A DNA stretch of 64,000 nt from DASSUW01 sp036257565 (GTDB lineage Bacteria; Actinomycetota; Thermoleophilia; Solirubrobacterales; Solirubrobacteraceae). The notes below the pieces were generated by a model. The model was given only the letters and a program-made list of their open reading frames with translations, was not told the DNA's origin and ran no database searches. A program made the translations under genes and the position numbers. Where the stretch lies: the NCBI GenBank assembly GCA_036257565.1, contig DATAFH010000039.1, positions 103,574 to 167,573 of the forward strand, in the 5' to 3' direction. This document shows, piece after piece, positions 42,844-52,245 of this stretch; positions within the stretch are counted from its first letter, which is position 1, and every line of letters begins with the position of its first letter.

Positions 42844-43875
42844 CTAGGGACCGCCCCCGACGGAGCCCCGCAATTCCCGCGAAACGGTGCGGCGCGGCCC
42901 GACGCCCATGGCCTCGCGGACATCGGCCAGCGTCCCGCTGGAGATCTCGCGCGCCTTGGCGGCGCCGCCTTCCAGGATCCGCTCGAGCTGGGCCTCGTCG
43001 TCGCGCAGCTCGTGGTAGCGCTCGCGCACGGGCGCCAGCCAGGCGACCACCGCGTCGGCGACCGCGGTCTTGAAGTCCCCGTACCCCGAGCCCGCGAACT
43101 CCGCCTCGATCGCCTGCGGGGTCGTGTCCCGCGCCACCGCGAGGATCTCGATCAGGTTCGAGATCCCGGGCTTGTCGTCGCGGCGCACGATCTCGCGCCC
43201 CGAGTCGGCGACCGCGCGCTTGAACTTCCGCCTGATCGTGTCCGGGTCGTCGAGCACGTACACCGTGCCCTGCTCGGACCCGCCCGTGGTCGACATCTTG
43301 CGCTCGGGGTACTGCAGGTCGGACACGCGGGCGCCGACCTCGGGGATCCGCATCTCGGGCACCACGAGCACCTCGCCGAAGCGGTTGTTGAAGCGTTCCG
43401 CGGTCCGCCGCATGAGCTCGAGGTGCTCGCGCTGGTCCTCGCCCACCGGCACTTCGTTGGCGCGGTACGCGAGTACGTCGGCGGCCTGCAGGACGGGGTA
43501 GTAGAGCAGCCCGGCGGACACGAGCTCGCGCTGCGACGCCGACTTGTCGCGGAATTGGTGCATGCGGTTGAGCTCGCCCAGCGGCGTGACGCTGGAGAGT
43601 AACCACGCCAGCTCGGTGTGCTCGGCCACGTCGCCCTGGCGGAAGAGGATGCAGCGGTCGGGATCCAGCCCCGAGGCGATGAGGATGGCCGCCGTGTCGA
43701 GCGTGCGCTCGCGCAGGCCCTCCGGCTCGTACGGGACGGTGACCGCGTGCAGGTCGACGATGCAGTAGATCGCCAGGTCGGCACGGTCCTGCCCCGCGAC
43801 GTACTGGGTGATCGCGCCGATGTAGTTGCCGAGGTGCTTGGCGCCCGTCGGCTGGATGCCGGAGAAGATGATCAC
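42844..43875 (-). CDS. trpS: Tryptophanyl-tRNA synthetase
   Basis: 343 residues from GTG 43875 (start VIIFSGIQPTG, normal for the family). Class I motifs: HLGNYIGA (HIGH) and KMSTTGGSEQG (KMSKS equivalent). YCIVDLHAVTVPY and GEDQREHLELMRRTAERFN are conserved. It sits 13 bases after a LigD-type polymerase gene and 12 bases before scpA, so the three may share a transcript. Confidence 0.95.
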   Translation of the reverse strand: MIIFSGIQPTGAKHLGNYIGAITQYVAGQDRADLAIYCIVDLHAVTVPYEPEGLRERTLDTAAILIASGLDPDRCILFRQGDVAEHTELAWLLSSVTPLGELNRMHQFRDKSASQRELVSAGLLYYPVLQAADVLAYRANEVPVGEDQREHLELMRRTAERFNNRFGEVLVVPEMRIPEVGARVSDLQYPERKMSTTGGSEQGTVYVLDDPDTIRRKFKRAVADSGREIVRRDDKPGISNLIEILAVARDTTPQAIEAEFAGSGYGDFKTAVADAVVAWLAPVRERYHELRDDEAQLERILEGGAAKAREISSGTLADVREAMGVGPRRTVSRELRGSVGGGP

Positions 43876-43888
43876 CGTGGGTGCCAGT

Positions 43889-44785
43889 CTAGGCTGGCAA
43901 CGGCGCCGCAGACGACGAGATCCCCTCCCACGGGTCTCCACGCGCCTCGAGCCGCCCTGGCACGGTCGCGAGCGTCCACCGGCGGGGATGCAGCTCCGGG
44001 TCCTCGAGCTCGTCCCAGCTCAGCGGAGTCGCCACCGGAGCGCCCGGCTTGGCGCGTACCGCGTACGGCGCCACCGCGGTCTGCGCGTACGTGTTCCGGG
44101 CCGCGTCGACCAGCACTCGCCCGCCGCGGCCCGCCTTGCGCCACGCGGTGGTGAGCTCGTCCGCGCGGCGGGCGGCGACCTCCTCGGCGAGCTCGCCGGC
44201 CACCGCGCGCACGCGGTCGGAGTCGTGCCGCCGGCGCAGGGGAGCGACGACGTGCAGCCCGCGCGAGCCGGAGGTCATGACGAATGGCTCGAGCCCCTGC
44301 TCGCGCAGGATGTCGCCGCACACGAGCGCACCCGCGCGGATGGCGGGGAAGTGGCCGTCATCCGCGTCTGGCGGGTCGAAGTCGAACACGAGCCGGTCGG
44401 GATGGTCGGGCCGGTCCGCGCGGCTCGTCCAGACGTGCGGCGTGATGCAGTTCTGGTTGGCCAGCCAGACGAGCGTGGCCGGCTCGCCGCCCACCACGTG
44501 TTGCACGCTCCCGCCGCGACGCCGCGAGACCTCGACGCGGCGCACCCACTCCGGCGCTCCCTTCGGGATCGCCTGCTGGACGACGACCGGGTCGTCGATG
44601 CCGGTGTTCCAGCGCCACAGGTTCATCGGCCGGTCGCGCGTGTGGGGCACCATCGCCGGCGCCACCGCCGCGTAGTACTCCGCTAGGTCCGCCTTGGTGA
44701 TGCCATCGTCCGGGAACAGCACCTTCCCCGGGTTCGAGATCCGCACGTTCCGGCGGCCGGCGCGGATCTGGATGTCGGTCGCCAC
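43889..44785 (-). CDS. LigD-type DNA primase-polymerase, stand-alone
   Basis: 298 residues. The AEP-fold polymerase domain of LigD: VRISNPGKVLFPDDGITKADL, VWLANQNCITPHVW, the catalytic DFDPP (about 133-137), MTSGSRGLHV and the Asp-containing segment GRVLVDAARNTYAQT with APYAVRAKPGAPVATPLSW. In bacterial NHEJ this domain fills gaps at breaks, usually fused to a ligase. Here it stands alone and neither Ku nor ligase is in the window. Confidence 0.92.
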   Translation of the reverse strand: MATDIQIRAGRRNVRISNPGKVLFPDDGITKADLAEYYAAVAPAMVPHTRDRPMNLWRWNTGIDDPVVVQQAIPKGAPEWVRRVEVSRRRGGSVQHVVGGEPATLVWLANQNCITPHVWTSRADRPDHPDRLVFDFDPPDADDGHFPAIRAGALVCGDILREQGLEPFVMTSGSRGLHVVAPLRRRHDSDRVRAVAGELAEEVAARRADELTTAWRKAGRGGRVLVDAARNTYAQTAVAPYAVRAKPGAPVATPLSWDELEDPELHPRRWTLATVPGRLEARGDPWEGISSSAAPLPA

Positions 44786-45032
44786 GGATCACGGTGTACC
44801 ACGGGGGCGCCGGGTCCGAGCAGGCTGCCCGACGCCCGACGGCCCCCCACCCCTCACCACTGGAAACGGCGCGTCACCGAACATTGACGAGGTGGCTGCC
44901 CGTACCACTGCCTAGTCTCCCGCCGCACCAACGGACGCATGGTCGCCCACATGGGCGGCGGCGGCGGTCGATGGGAGTCTGCGCAGCATCGCCGGACCTC
45001 TCCCGACCCCCCTCTCGGAGGAACTCCCCCAC

Positions 45033-47249
45033 ATGCAGCCACGCAACCTCGCGGCGCGCGCCGGTAGATGGAGCGCGCAGCACCGAAAGACTGCCATCCT
45101 CGGCTGGATCGCCTTCGTCGTGCTGGCGACCTTCCTGGGCTCCAGCATCGGCCAGCAGAATCTCAAGTCGGCCGAGATGGGCAACGGCGACTCGAAGCGC
45201 GCCGAGCTGATCGTCGACGCCGCCGGCTTCCCCAAGACCGCCGGCGAGCAGGTGCTCGTGCAGGGCAAGGGCTCGGTCAAGGCCGATGATCCTCAGGTCA
45301 CCGCCGCTGTCACCGATGTCGTCAATCGCCTCGAGCGGATCGACGGCGTAACCGAGATCGAGAGCCCGCTCGCGGCGGAGCACCGCCACGACACGATCTC
45401 GAAGGACGGCCGCTCGGTCGTCGTGAACTTCAGCCTCCCGGGCACCGGTGACGAGGAGGATCAGGAGGCCCTCGCCAAGCAGGCCGAGGCGCCGCTCGCC
45501 GCCGTCGCCGCGGTCCAGAAGTCCCACCCCGAGCTTCGCGTCGAGGAGTACGGCGCCGCTTCCGAGCGTCACGCGCTCAACGACACGGAAGCCGCCGACG
45601 AGGCGCGCTCCATGCAGCTCTCGATGGGCGGCACGCTGCTCATCCTCCTGATCGCCTTCGGCGCAGCCGTCGCCGCCGGCGTCCCGCTGCTCCTCGGCCT
45701 CACCTCCGTCGGTGCCACCATCGGCCTGCTCGGCCCGGTCAGCCAGCTGTCCGGCCTTCATCCCGCGGTCGCCCAGGTCGTGCAGCTCGTCGGCCTCGCA
45801 GTCGGCGTCGACTACGCGATGTTCTACCTGCGGCGCATGATGGAGGAGCAGGACAAGGGCCGGTCGCCTGAAGCCGCGCTCGACGTCGCCGCCGCCACCT
45901 CTGGCCGCGCCGTGCTGATCTCGGGCTTCACCGTCATGGCGGCCATGGCCGGCATGTTCTTCTCCGGCAACCCGATCTTCACGTCGTTCGGCATCGGCAC
46001 CATCCTCGTCGTCGGCGTCGCCGTGCTCGGGTCGCTCACCGTGCTCCCCGCGATGCTGTCGTACCTCGGCCAGAAGGGCTGGCTCGAGAAGGGCCGCGTG
46101 CCCTACGTCGCCAAACGCCGTCACCGCAACGGCGGCGAGTCCCGCATGTGGAGCGCGATCCTCGACCGCGTCCTCAAGCGCCCGCTCGTCTCGGCGATCG
46201 CCGCCGGCGGCATCCTCGTCGCGCTGTCGGTCCCGGCGCTGGGCATGCAGTTCAAGGAGCCCGGCACCGAGGGTATGTCCCGCAGCGAGCCGGTCATGCA
46301 GACGCTCGACCGCATCGACGCGGCGTTCCCCGGCGGAACGGTGCCCGCGATCACCGTCATCAAGGCCAAGGACGTCACGACGCCCGAGGTCAAGGCCGCC
46401 ATCGCCGACCTGCAGGACAAGGCGATCGCGACCGGCAAGCTGTCCGAGCCGGCGTTCGTCGACATCAGCCCGGATAAGACCGTCGCCCAGGTCGGGCTCG
46501 CGGTCGACGGCAAGGGCACCGACGCCGCGTCCGAGCGCTCGCTCGAGGCGCTGCGCGAGGACGTGGTCCCCGCGACCGTCGGCAAGCTCGCCGGTGCGGA
46601 GGTCGCGGTCGGTGGCATGACGGCCGGCTCGAAGGACTTCCTCGACACGATGAAGTCGCACCTGCCGATCGTGTTCCTGTTCGTGCTCTCGATGGCCTTC
46701 ATCCTGCTGCTGGTCACGTTCCGCTCGATCGTGGTCCCGATCAAGGCGATCATCCTCAACCTGCTGTCGGTCGGCTCGGCCTACGGCATCCTGACCCTGG
46801 TGTTCCAGGACGGGCACGGTGAGAAGCTGCTCGGCTTCGAGTCGGTGGGCGGCATCGCCCCGTGGCTGCCGCTGTTCCTCTTCGTGATCCTGTTCGGCCT
46901 CTCGATGGACTACCACGTGTTCGTCCTGAGCCGGGTCCGCGAGGCAGTCGACCGCGGGATGTCCACGGAGAAGGCCGTCGCGCACGGCATCAAGAGCACC
47001 GCGGGCATCATCACGAGCGCCGCCGCCGTGATGGTCATCACGTTCGCGATGTTCGCGACGGGCAGCGATCAGGCGATGAAGCAGCTCGGCGTCGGCCTCG
47101 CCGCCGCCATCCTCATCGACGCCACGCTGGTCCGGGCCGTCCTGCTCCCGGCGACGATGAAGCTCCTCGGCAAGCGCAACTGGTACCTGCCGAAGGGCCT
47201 GCACTGGCTGCCGAAGTTCGAGCACGAGCCGCAGGTCGCGCCCGCCTGA
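45033..47249 (+). CDS. MMPL-family RND transporter
   Basis: 738 residues. Two repeats of one helix, a large exterior loop and five helices. GLAVGVDYAMFYLRRMMEEQ and LFGLSMDYHVFVLSRVREAVD carry the conserved D-Y pairs of MMPL/RND proton relays. Family members export lipids, peptides or drugs; no lipid-synthesis genes are adjacent to suggest a cargo. A ribosome site (CGGAGGAAC) lies 12 bases before ATG 45033. A strong terminator follows. Confidence 0.9.
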   Translation: MQPRNLAARAGRWSAQHRKTAILGWIAFVVLATFLGSSIGQQNLKSAEMGNGDSKRAELIVDAAGFPKTAGEQVLVQGKGSVKADDPQVTAAVTDVVNRLERIDGVTEIESPLAAEHRHDTISKDGRSVVVNFSLPGTGDEEDQEALAKQAEAPLAAVAAVQKSHPELRVEEYGAASERHALNDTEAADEARSMQLSMGGTLLILLIAFGAAVAAGVPLLLGLTSVGATIGLLGPVSQLSGLHPAVAQVVQLVGLAVGVDYAMFYLRRMMEEQDKGRSPEAALDVAAATSGRAVLISGFTVMAAMAGMFFSGNPIFTSFGIGTILVVGVAVLGSLTVLPAMLSYLGQKGWLEKGRVPYVAKRRHRNGGESRMWSAILDRVLKRPLVSAIAAGGILVALSVPALGMQFKEPGTEGMSRSEPVMQTLDRIDAAFPGGTVPAITVIKAKDVTTPEVKAAIADLQDKAIATGKLSEPAFVDISPDKTVAQVGLAVDGKGTDAASERSLEALREDVVPATVGKLAGAEVAVGGMTAGSKDFLDTMKSHLPIVFLFVLSMAFILLLVTFRSIVVPIKAIILNLLSVGSAYGILTLVFQDGHGEKLLGFESVGGIAPWLPLFLFVILFGLSMDYHVFVLSRVREAVDRGMSTEKAVAHGIKSTAGIITSAAAVMVITFAMFATGSDQAMKQLGVGLAAAILIDATLVRAVLLPATMKLLGKRNWYLPKGLHWLPKFEHEPQVAPA

Positions 47250-47310
47250 GGTAATCAAGGCGCTCGCATGAGCGTGCGAATGCGAGCAAGCCGCACTCGA
47301 TCTCCGGATC

Positions 47311-47344
47311 GACGGGCCACGGGGCACACGCCCCGTGGCCCGTC
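47311..47344. terminator. Strong bidirectional hairpin terminator
   Basis: GACGGGCCACGGGGC and GCCCCGTGGCCCGTC form a perfect 15-bp stem around the loop ACAC, placed between the convergent MMPL gene and the dehydrogenase gene. No T-run. Confidence 0.85.
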
Positions 47345-47348
47345 GCCG

Positions 47349-48359
47349 TTAAGGCACGGAGACCGGCACGCCGCGCGTCGCCGACTCGACCGCCGCATGG
47401 CACATCGCCAGGCTGCGGAGGTTGTCGTGGCACTCACCGGCCGGAGTGCGGCCGGTGCGGAGGGCGGCGACAAAGTCGGCCAGCGCGTCCTCCAGCCCCG
47501 GGAACCGCTCCGGGCCGCGTATGCGGCCGCGCGCGGGCGGCACCGCGACCACGCCGTCGCCTTCCACCTGCGGGGCGGCGCCGTCGCCCGCCCACGTCGC
47601 GGAGCCCCGCTCGCCGACCGCGCGCCAGGCGCCGGTCCACGACGTGCGGAACCCCTCCGCCGCCCAGTTGCCGGTGAACGCAAAGCGCAGGCCGCCGCTC
47701 ATCCGGAACACCGCATGCGCGGCCGCCGGCCCGGCGTACCAGCTCCACGGCGGGTTGTACGCGTCGCAGAAGACCGAGACAGGCTCGGCGCCCGTGATCG
47801 CCCGCGCGCCGTCGAAGAGGTGGATCGCCATGTCGAGCAGCAGCGGCTGCGGGAACGTGTTCAGGAAGCGCGAGTCCGGCACGCGGTGGGCGATGTGGAA
47901 CTCGCACGTGAGCGTCGAGAGCGGCCCGAGCTTCGCGACGGTGTCGCGAAACGCGACGAGCTCGGGCATATAGCGCCGGTTCTGGCTGACCATGACGAGC
48001 CGGCCGGTGCGATCGGCGGCGGCGACGATCGCCTCGGCCTCGGTGAGCGACGCGGCCAGCGGCTTCTCGGTGAGCACCGGCACGCCCCGCTCCAGGGCGG
48101 CGATCGTCGTGTCGCGATGGGCGCCGGGCGAGGTGACATTGACGAAGAAGTCGGGCTGGAGATCGGCGAGCAGGCGCTCGAGCGAGGCGTCCACCGGCAG
48201 CCCGTCCACGCCGAGCGCGGCGACCGCTGCCCGAGCCCGGTCCCGCTCGAGGTCGACCCAGCCGACGAGCTCGGCGTCGGCGCTCTCGACCAGCTCGCGC
48301 GCCCAGTACGGCCCGAGCAGGCCGGCGCCCGCGACAATCCCCCGCAGCGGCGCCGTCAC
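47349..48359 (-). CDS. Gfo/Idh/MocA-family oxidoreductase
   Basis: 336 residues from GTG 48359, overlapping the ThuA gene stop as GTGA. Rossmann start GIVAGAGLLGPYWAREL, then VLTEKPLAASLTEA with the EKP motif, and the C-terminal alpha/beta domain with LLDMAIHLFDGARAITG, where Asp and His are the usual catalytic residues. Probably acts on a sugar or inositol-like substrate; the ThuA partner suggests a disaccharide-derived ketosugar pathway. Confidence 0.87.
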   Translation of the reverse strand: MTAPLRGIVAGAGLLGPYWARELVESADAELVGWVDLERDRARAAVAALGVDGLPVDASLERLLADLQPDFFVNVTSPGAHRDTTIAALERGVPVLTEKPLAASLTEAEAIVAAADRTGRLVMVSQNRRYMPELVAFRDTVAKLGPLSTLTCEFHIAHRVPDSRFLNTFPQPLLLDMAIHLFDGARAITGAEPVSVFCDAYNPPWSWYAGPAAAHAVFRMSGGLRFAFTGNWAAEGFRTSWTGAWRAVGERGSATWAGDGAAPQVEGDGVVAVPPARGRIRGPERFPGLEDALADFVAALRTGRTPAGECHDNLRSLAMCHAAVESATRGVPVSVP

Positions 48360-49042
48360 GTCGCCCGGCCCGCCCACAGGACGGCGTTGGCGATCACGCG
48401 CCGGATGTCGGGGTGGTGGTAGACCGGGTAGTCCTGGTCGCCGGGACTGAAGTAGAAGATCCGACCCGCGCCGCGCTTGAAGCAGCAGCCGCCACGGAAG
48501 ACCTCGCCGCCGGCGAACGAGCTGATGAAGACGAGCTCGTCGGGCGCCGGGATGCCGAACGGCTCGCCGTACATCTCCTGCGCCTCGATGACGATCGGCT
48601 GCGGCACGCCGGCGGCGATCGGATGGGCGGGGTCGACCGTCCACACGAGCTCCCGCTCGCCCTCGTTGCGCCACTGCAGGTCGCACGACGTGCCGAGCAG
48701 GCGCTTGAAGACCTTCGCGTAGTGGGCGGAGTGCAGCACGAGCAGGCCGGTGCCGCCGAGCACCGCCTGGTGGACGCGGTCGACGACCGCGTCCTCGACC
48801 GCGTCGTGGGCCGCGTGACCCCACCACGTGAGCACGTCGGTCTCGGCCAGGATGTCGGCGGTGAGCCCGTGCTCGGGCTGCTCGAGCGTCGCCGTGTGCA
48901 CCTGCGCGCCGTCGCCGAGCAGCTCGGCGATGCCGGCGGCGACGGCCGCGTGCATGCCGTCCGGGTAGATCGCGCGCACCGTGTCCTCGGTGCGCTCGTG
49001 GACGTTCTCGCCCCAGACGGTGACGCGCAGCGGATCCGTCAC
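48356..49042 (-). CDS. ThuA-like protein
   Basis: 228 residues. Glutamine-amidotransferase-like fold of the ThuA family: VTVWGENVHERTEDTVRAIYP, DVLTWWGHAAHDAVED, LLVLHSAHYAKVFKRLLG and GRIFYFSPGDQDYPVYHHPDIRRVI. Associated with trehalose/sucrose utilisation in rhizobia, often beside Gfo/Idh dehydrogenases as here. ATG 49042 overlaps the gcvPB stop as ATGA, so it is attached to the end of the glycine-cleavage operon. Whether this link is functional is unclear. Confidence 0.88.
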   Translation of the reverse strand: MTDPLRVTVWGENVHERTEDTVRAIYPDGMHAAVAAGIAELLGDGAQVHTATLEQPEHGLTADILAETDVLTWWGHAAHDAVEDAVVDRVHQAVLGGTGLLVLHSAHYAKVFKRLLGTSCDLQWRNEGERELVWTVDPAHPIAAGVPQPIVIEAQEMYGEPFGIPAPDELVFISSFAGGEVFRGGCCFKRGAGRIFYFSPGDQDYPVYHHPDIRRVIANAVLWAGRAT

Positions 49043-50493
49043 AGCGGCTGGCGGATGACCGGGCGCTTGGCCGCGCCGGCCTCGTCGAGCCGCCGCACCG
49101 GCGTCGTGTGCGGCGCCTCCTTGGCGATCGACGGATCCTCGGCCGCCTCACCGAGGATCTCGGCGATCGCCTCGGCGAACGCGTCGAGCGTCTCGCGGGT
49201 CTCGGTCTCCGTCGGCTCGACGAGCAGCGCCTCGTCCACGAGCAGCGGGAAGTAGACGGTCGGCGGGTGGAAGCCCTTGTCGAGCAGCCGCTTCGCGAGG
49301 TCCGCCGTGCGGATGCCGAGCGCCTTCTTCATCGGCCCGCCGGTGAGCACGAACTCGTGCATGCAGGTGCGGTCGAAAGCCGGCGGCAGGTGCTCGCCGC
49401 ACAGGTCCCGCAGGCGGGCCATCAGGTAGTTCGCGTTGAGGACCGCGGTGTCGGAGACGTCGGCCAGCCCGTCGGCGCCGAGCGAGAGGATGTACGCGTA
49501 GGAGCGCACGAAGACGCCGAAGTTGCCCTGGAAGCCGCGCAGGCGCCCGATCGACTGCGGCCGGTCGAAGTCGAGGTCGAAGCGCCCGTCCTCGTGCCTC
49601 ACGACCTGCGGCCGGGGCAGGAACGGCTCGATCCGGTCGGAGACGGCGATCGGCCCCGCCCCGGGCCCGCCGCCGCCGTGCGGCTGCGTGAAGGTCTTGT
49701 GCAGGTTGTAGTGGACGATGTCGAACCCCATGTCGCCCGGCCGCGCGCGGCCCATGACCGCGTTGAGGTTCGCGCCGTCGTAGTAGAGCGTCGCGCCCAC
49801 GTCGTGCACCACGCGGGCGATCTCCTCGATGTTGCGATCGAAGACGCCGAGCGTGTTCGGGTTCGTGAGCATGAGCGAGGCGACGTCGTCGTCGACCTTG
49901 CTCCGCAGGTCGTCGACGTCCACGCCTCCCTCGTCGTCGGTTCCGACCTTGACAACCTCGTAGCCGGCCATCGTCACGGTCGCCGGGTTGGTGCCGTGCG
50001 CCGTGTCGGGCGTGAGGATCCGGTGGCGGTCCTCACCGCGGGCCTCGTGGTACGCGCGGGTGAGCAGCACGCCCGCCAGCTCGCCCTGCGAGCCGGCCGC
50101 CGGGTGCAGCGAGACATGCGGAAGCCCGGCGATCTCGGCCAGCGCCCGCTGGAGCTCCCACATCAGCTGCAGGGCGCCCTGTGCCCGCGCAGGCGCCTGC
50201 AGCGGATGCAGGCGCGCGTGGCCCGGGAGCGCGGCGACGCGCTCGTGCAGCTTCGGGTTGTGCTTCATCGTGCACGAGCCGAGCGGATAGAAGCCCTTGT
50301 CGAGGTGGAAGTTCTGGGTCGAGAGCGTCGTGTAGTGCCGTACGATCTCGGGCTCGGCCAGCTCCGGGAGCTTCGGCGGCTCGGCGCGCCGGAAGCGCTC
50401 GGGGAGCACGTCCTCCTCGTGCGGAACGTCGAACTCGGGCGGCGTGAACGCCCGCCGACCCTCCACCGACTTCTCGAAGATCGTCGCCGTCAT
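49039..50493 (-). CDS. gcvPB: Glycine dehydrogenase (decarboxylating) subunit 2
   Basis: 484 residues. C-terminal half of the split P-protein. FYPLGSCTMKHNPKLHE, LHPAAGSQGELAG, LTPDTAHGTNPAT and the PLP-lysine segment VHYNLHKTFTQPHGGGGPG are diagnostic. Together with GcvPA it decarboxylates glycine and loads the aminomethyl group on GcvH. ATG overlaps the gcvPA stop as ATGA. Confidence 0.96.
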   Translation of the reverse strand: MTATIFEKSVEGRRAFTPPEFDVPHEEDVLPERFRRAEPPKLPELAEPEIVRHYTTLSTQNFHLDKGFYPLGSCTMKHNPKLHERVAALPGHARLHPLQAPARAQGALQLMWELQRALAEIAGLPHVSLHPAAGSQGELAGVLLTRAYHEARGEDRHRILTPDTAHGTNPATVTMAGYEVVKVGTDDEGGVDVDDLRSKVDDDVASLMLTNPNTLGVFDRNIEEIARVVHDVGATLYYDGANLNAVMGRARPGDMGFDIVHYNLHKTFTQPHGGGGPGAGPIAVSDRIEPFLPRPQVVRHEDGRFDLDFDRPQSIGRLRGFQGNFGVFVRSYAYILSLGADGLADVSDTAVLNANYLMARLRDLCGEHLPPAFDRTCMHEFVLTGGPMKKALGIRTADLAKRLLDKGFHPPTVYFPLLVDEALLVEPTETETRETLDAFAEAIAEILGEAAEDPSIAKEAPHTTPVRRLDEAGAAKRPVIRQPL

Positions 50494-51860
50494 GCGTGGA
50501 CCGTCTCCCGCTCGGCGGCCACGGCGGCGCCCAGCACCTTGACCAGGCGGTCGATGTCGGCGCGGCTGCGCTGCTCGGTGATCGCCACCAGCAGGCCGTC
50601 CTCGTACTCCTCGAGCTCGACCCCGAGCGGGTGCCCGGGGTTGACGCCCCGCTCGGCGCAACGCTCGATCACGCGGTCGACGGGCGCAGCGAGGCGCACG
50701 GCGAACTCGCGCACGACCGGCTGGTCGTGCAGCGCCTCCACGCCGTCGAGCGCCGTCAGCGCCCGGCGCGCGTACGCCGTGCGCTGGAGCAGCAGCTCGC
50801 CGAGCTCGACGATTCCCTGCTTGCCGAGCCACGAGAGGTAGATCACGCCGGCCAGCGCGTTCAGCGTCTGCGCGGTCGTGATGTTGTGCGTCGCCTTCTC
50901 GCGCCGGATGTGCTGCTCGCGGGTCTGCAGCGTAAGCACGAAGCCGCGCTTGCCGTCGACATCCGTCGTCTCGCCGGCGATGCGGCCCGGCATGCGCCGC
51001 AGGAAGCGCTCCTGGGCGGCGAAGAAGCCGAACGACGGGCCGCCGAAGTCGAGCCGGTTGCCGAGCGGCTGGCCCTCCCCCACCGCGATGTCGACGTCGA
51101 AGTCGCCCGGCGGGCGCAGCACGCCGAGCGTCATCGGGTCGCACTGCACGACCAGCAGAGCGCCGGTCTCGCGAGCGATCGGGGCGAGCGCCTCGACGTC
51201 CTCGACCGCGCCGAGGAAGTTCGGCTGCTGGAGAAAGACGGCCGACACGTCGTCCGAGACGGCCTCGCGCAGCGCACCGGCGTCGGTCACGCCGCCGCTC
51301 AGGGGGATCTCCTCGACGCTCGTGCCGTAGCCGTGGCTCGTGGTCGCCAGCGCCTCGCGCGAGTGCGGATGCAGGCCGCGGGAGACGAGGAAGCGCGGCC
51401 GCTTGTTCTCCTGGCGGGCGAGCCAGCCTGCCGAGGCGACCGCCGACGGCGCCTCGTAGAGCGTGGCGTTCGAGACCGGCAGGGCGGTCAGCTCGCTGAT
51501 CGCCGTCTGGTACTCGAACATGACCTGCAGCGTGCCCTGGGAGACCTCGGGCTGGTACGGCGTGTACGGCGTCAGGAACTCAGAGCGCGAGATCAGCGCG
51601 TCGACCAGCGCGGGCACGTAGTGGTCATACATGCCCGCGCCCAGGAACGAGATCTCGTCGTCGGTGGAGACGTTCCGCGCCGCGAGCGCGCGCAGGTGGG
51701 CGTACACCTCCTGCTCCGGCTTGCCGGGCGGCAGGTCGATCGGCCGGTCCAGGCGCACCGACGCCGGGATGTCGGCGAACAGCTCGTCGATCGAGGCCGC
51801 GCCGATGCGCTCGAGCATCGCCTTGCGGTCGGCGTCGGTGGCGGAGGTGTAACGGCTCAA
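50490..51860 (-). CDS. gcvPA: Glycine dehydrogenase (decarboxylating) subunit 1
   Basis: 456 residues from TTG 51860, which overlaps the gcvH stop as TTGA. N-terminal half of the P-protein: SFLGAGMYDHYVPALVDALI, FLTPYTPYQPEVSQGTLQVMFEYQT, SNATLYEAPSA, GNRLDFGGPSFGFFA and REQHIRREKATHNITTAQ are characteristic. No ATG or GTG start suits the family's N-terminus (SRYTSATDADRKAML). Confidence 0.95.
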   Translation of the reverse strand: MSRYTSATDADRKAMLERIGAASIDELFADIPASVRLDRPIDLPPGKPEQEVYAHLRALAARNVSTDDEISFLGAGMYDHYVPALVDALISRSEFLTPYTPYQPEVSQGTLQVMFEYQTAISELTALPVSNATLYEAPSAVASAGWLARQENKRPRFLVSRGLHPHSREALATTSHGYGTSVEEIPLSGGVTDAGALREAVSDDVSAVFLQQPNFLGAVEDVEALAPIARETGALLVVQCDPMTLGVLRPPGDFDVDIAVGEGQPLGNRLDFGGPSFGFFAAQERFLRRMPGRIAGETTDVDGKRGFVLTLQTREQHIRREKATHNITTAQTLNALAGVIYLSWLGKQGIVELGELLLQRTAYARRALTALDGVEALHDQPVVREFAVRLAAPVDRVIERCAERGVNPGHPLGVELEEYEDGLLVAITEQRSRADIDRLVKVLGAAVAAERETVHA

Positions 51861-52243
51861 CTCAGGCTGCCCTCGTACGTCTCGCGGTCCAGCAGGTCGT
51901 CCACCTCGGATACGTCCGACAGGCGGACCCTGACCAGCCACCCGTCGCCGTAGGGATCCTCGTTGATCTTCTCCGGCGAGTCCGTGAGCAGGGCGTTCAC
52001 CTCCACGATCTCGCCCGACAGCGGCGCCACGACGTCCGAGACGGCCTTGACCGATTCGATCTCGGCGTACGGCTCGTCCTTGCTGATCGACTTGCCGACC
52101 TCCGGCGGCTCGACGAACACCACCTCGCCGAGCTGGTCTTGCGCGTACCACGTGATCCCGAAGGTGGCGACATCGCCGTCGATGCGCGCCCAGTCGTGCT
52201 CGGGGTGGTACTTGACGTCGTCGGGGTAGCTCGCGTCGGCCAC
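51857..52243 (-). CDS. gcvH: Glycine cleavage system H protein
   Basis: 128 residues from GTG 52243 preceded by a clear AAAGGAG ribosome site that overlaps the gcvT end. Lipoyl carrier: YHPEHDWARIDGDVATFGIT, GEVVFVEPPEVG and the lipoylated Lys in AEIESVKAVSDVVAP. Shuttles the aminomethyl group from P to T protein. Confidence 0.96.
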   Translation of the reverse strand: MADASYPDDVKYHPEHDWARIDGDVATFGITWYAQDQLGEVVFVEPPEVGKSISKDEPYAEIESVKAVSDVVAPLSGEIVEVNALLTDSPEKINEDPYGDGWLVRVRLSDVSEVDDLLDRETYEGSLS

Positions 52244-52245
52244 GT

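Noticed and set aside
44884..44918. TTGACG ... TAGTCT promoter upstream of the MMPL gene
   Set aside because: The spacing is 23 bases, too long for a vegetative promoter, and no better -10 is in register.
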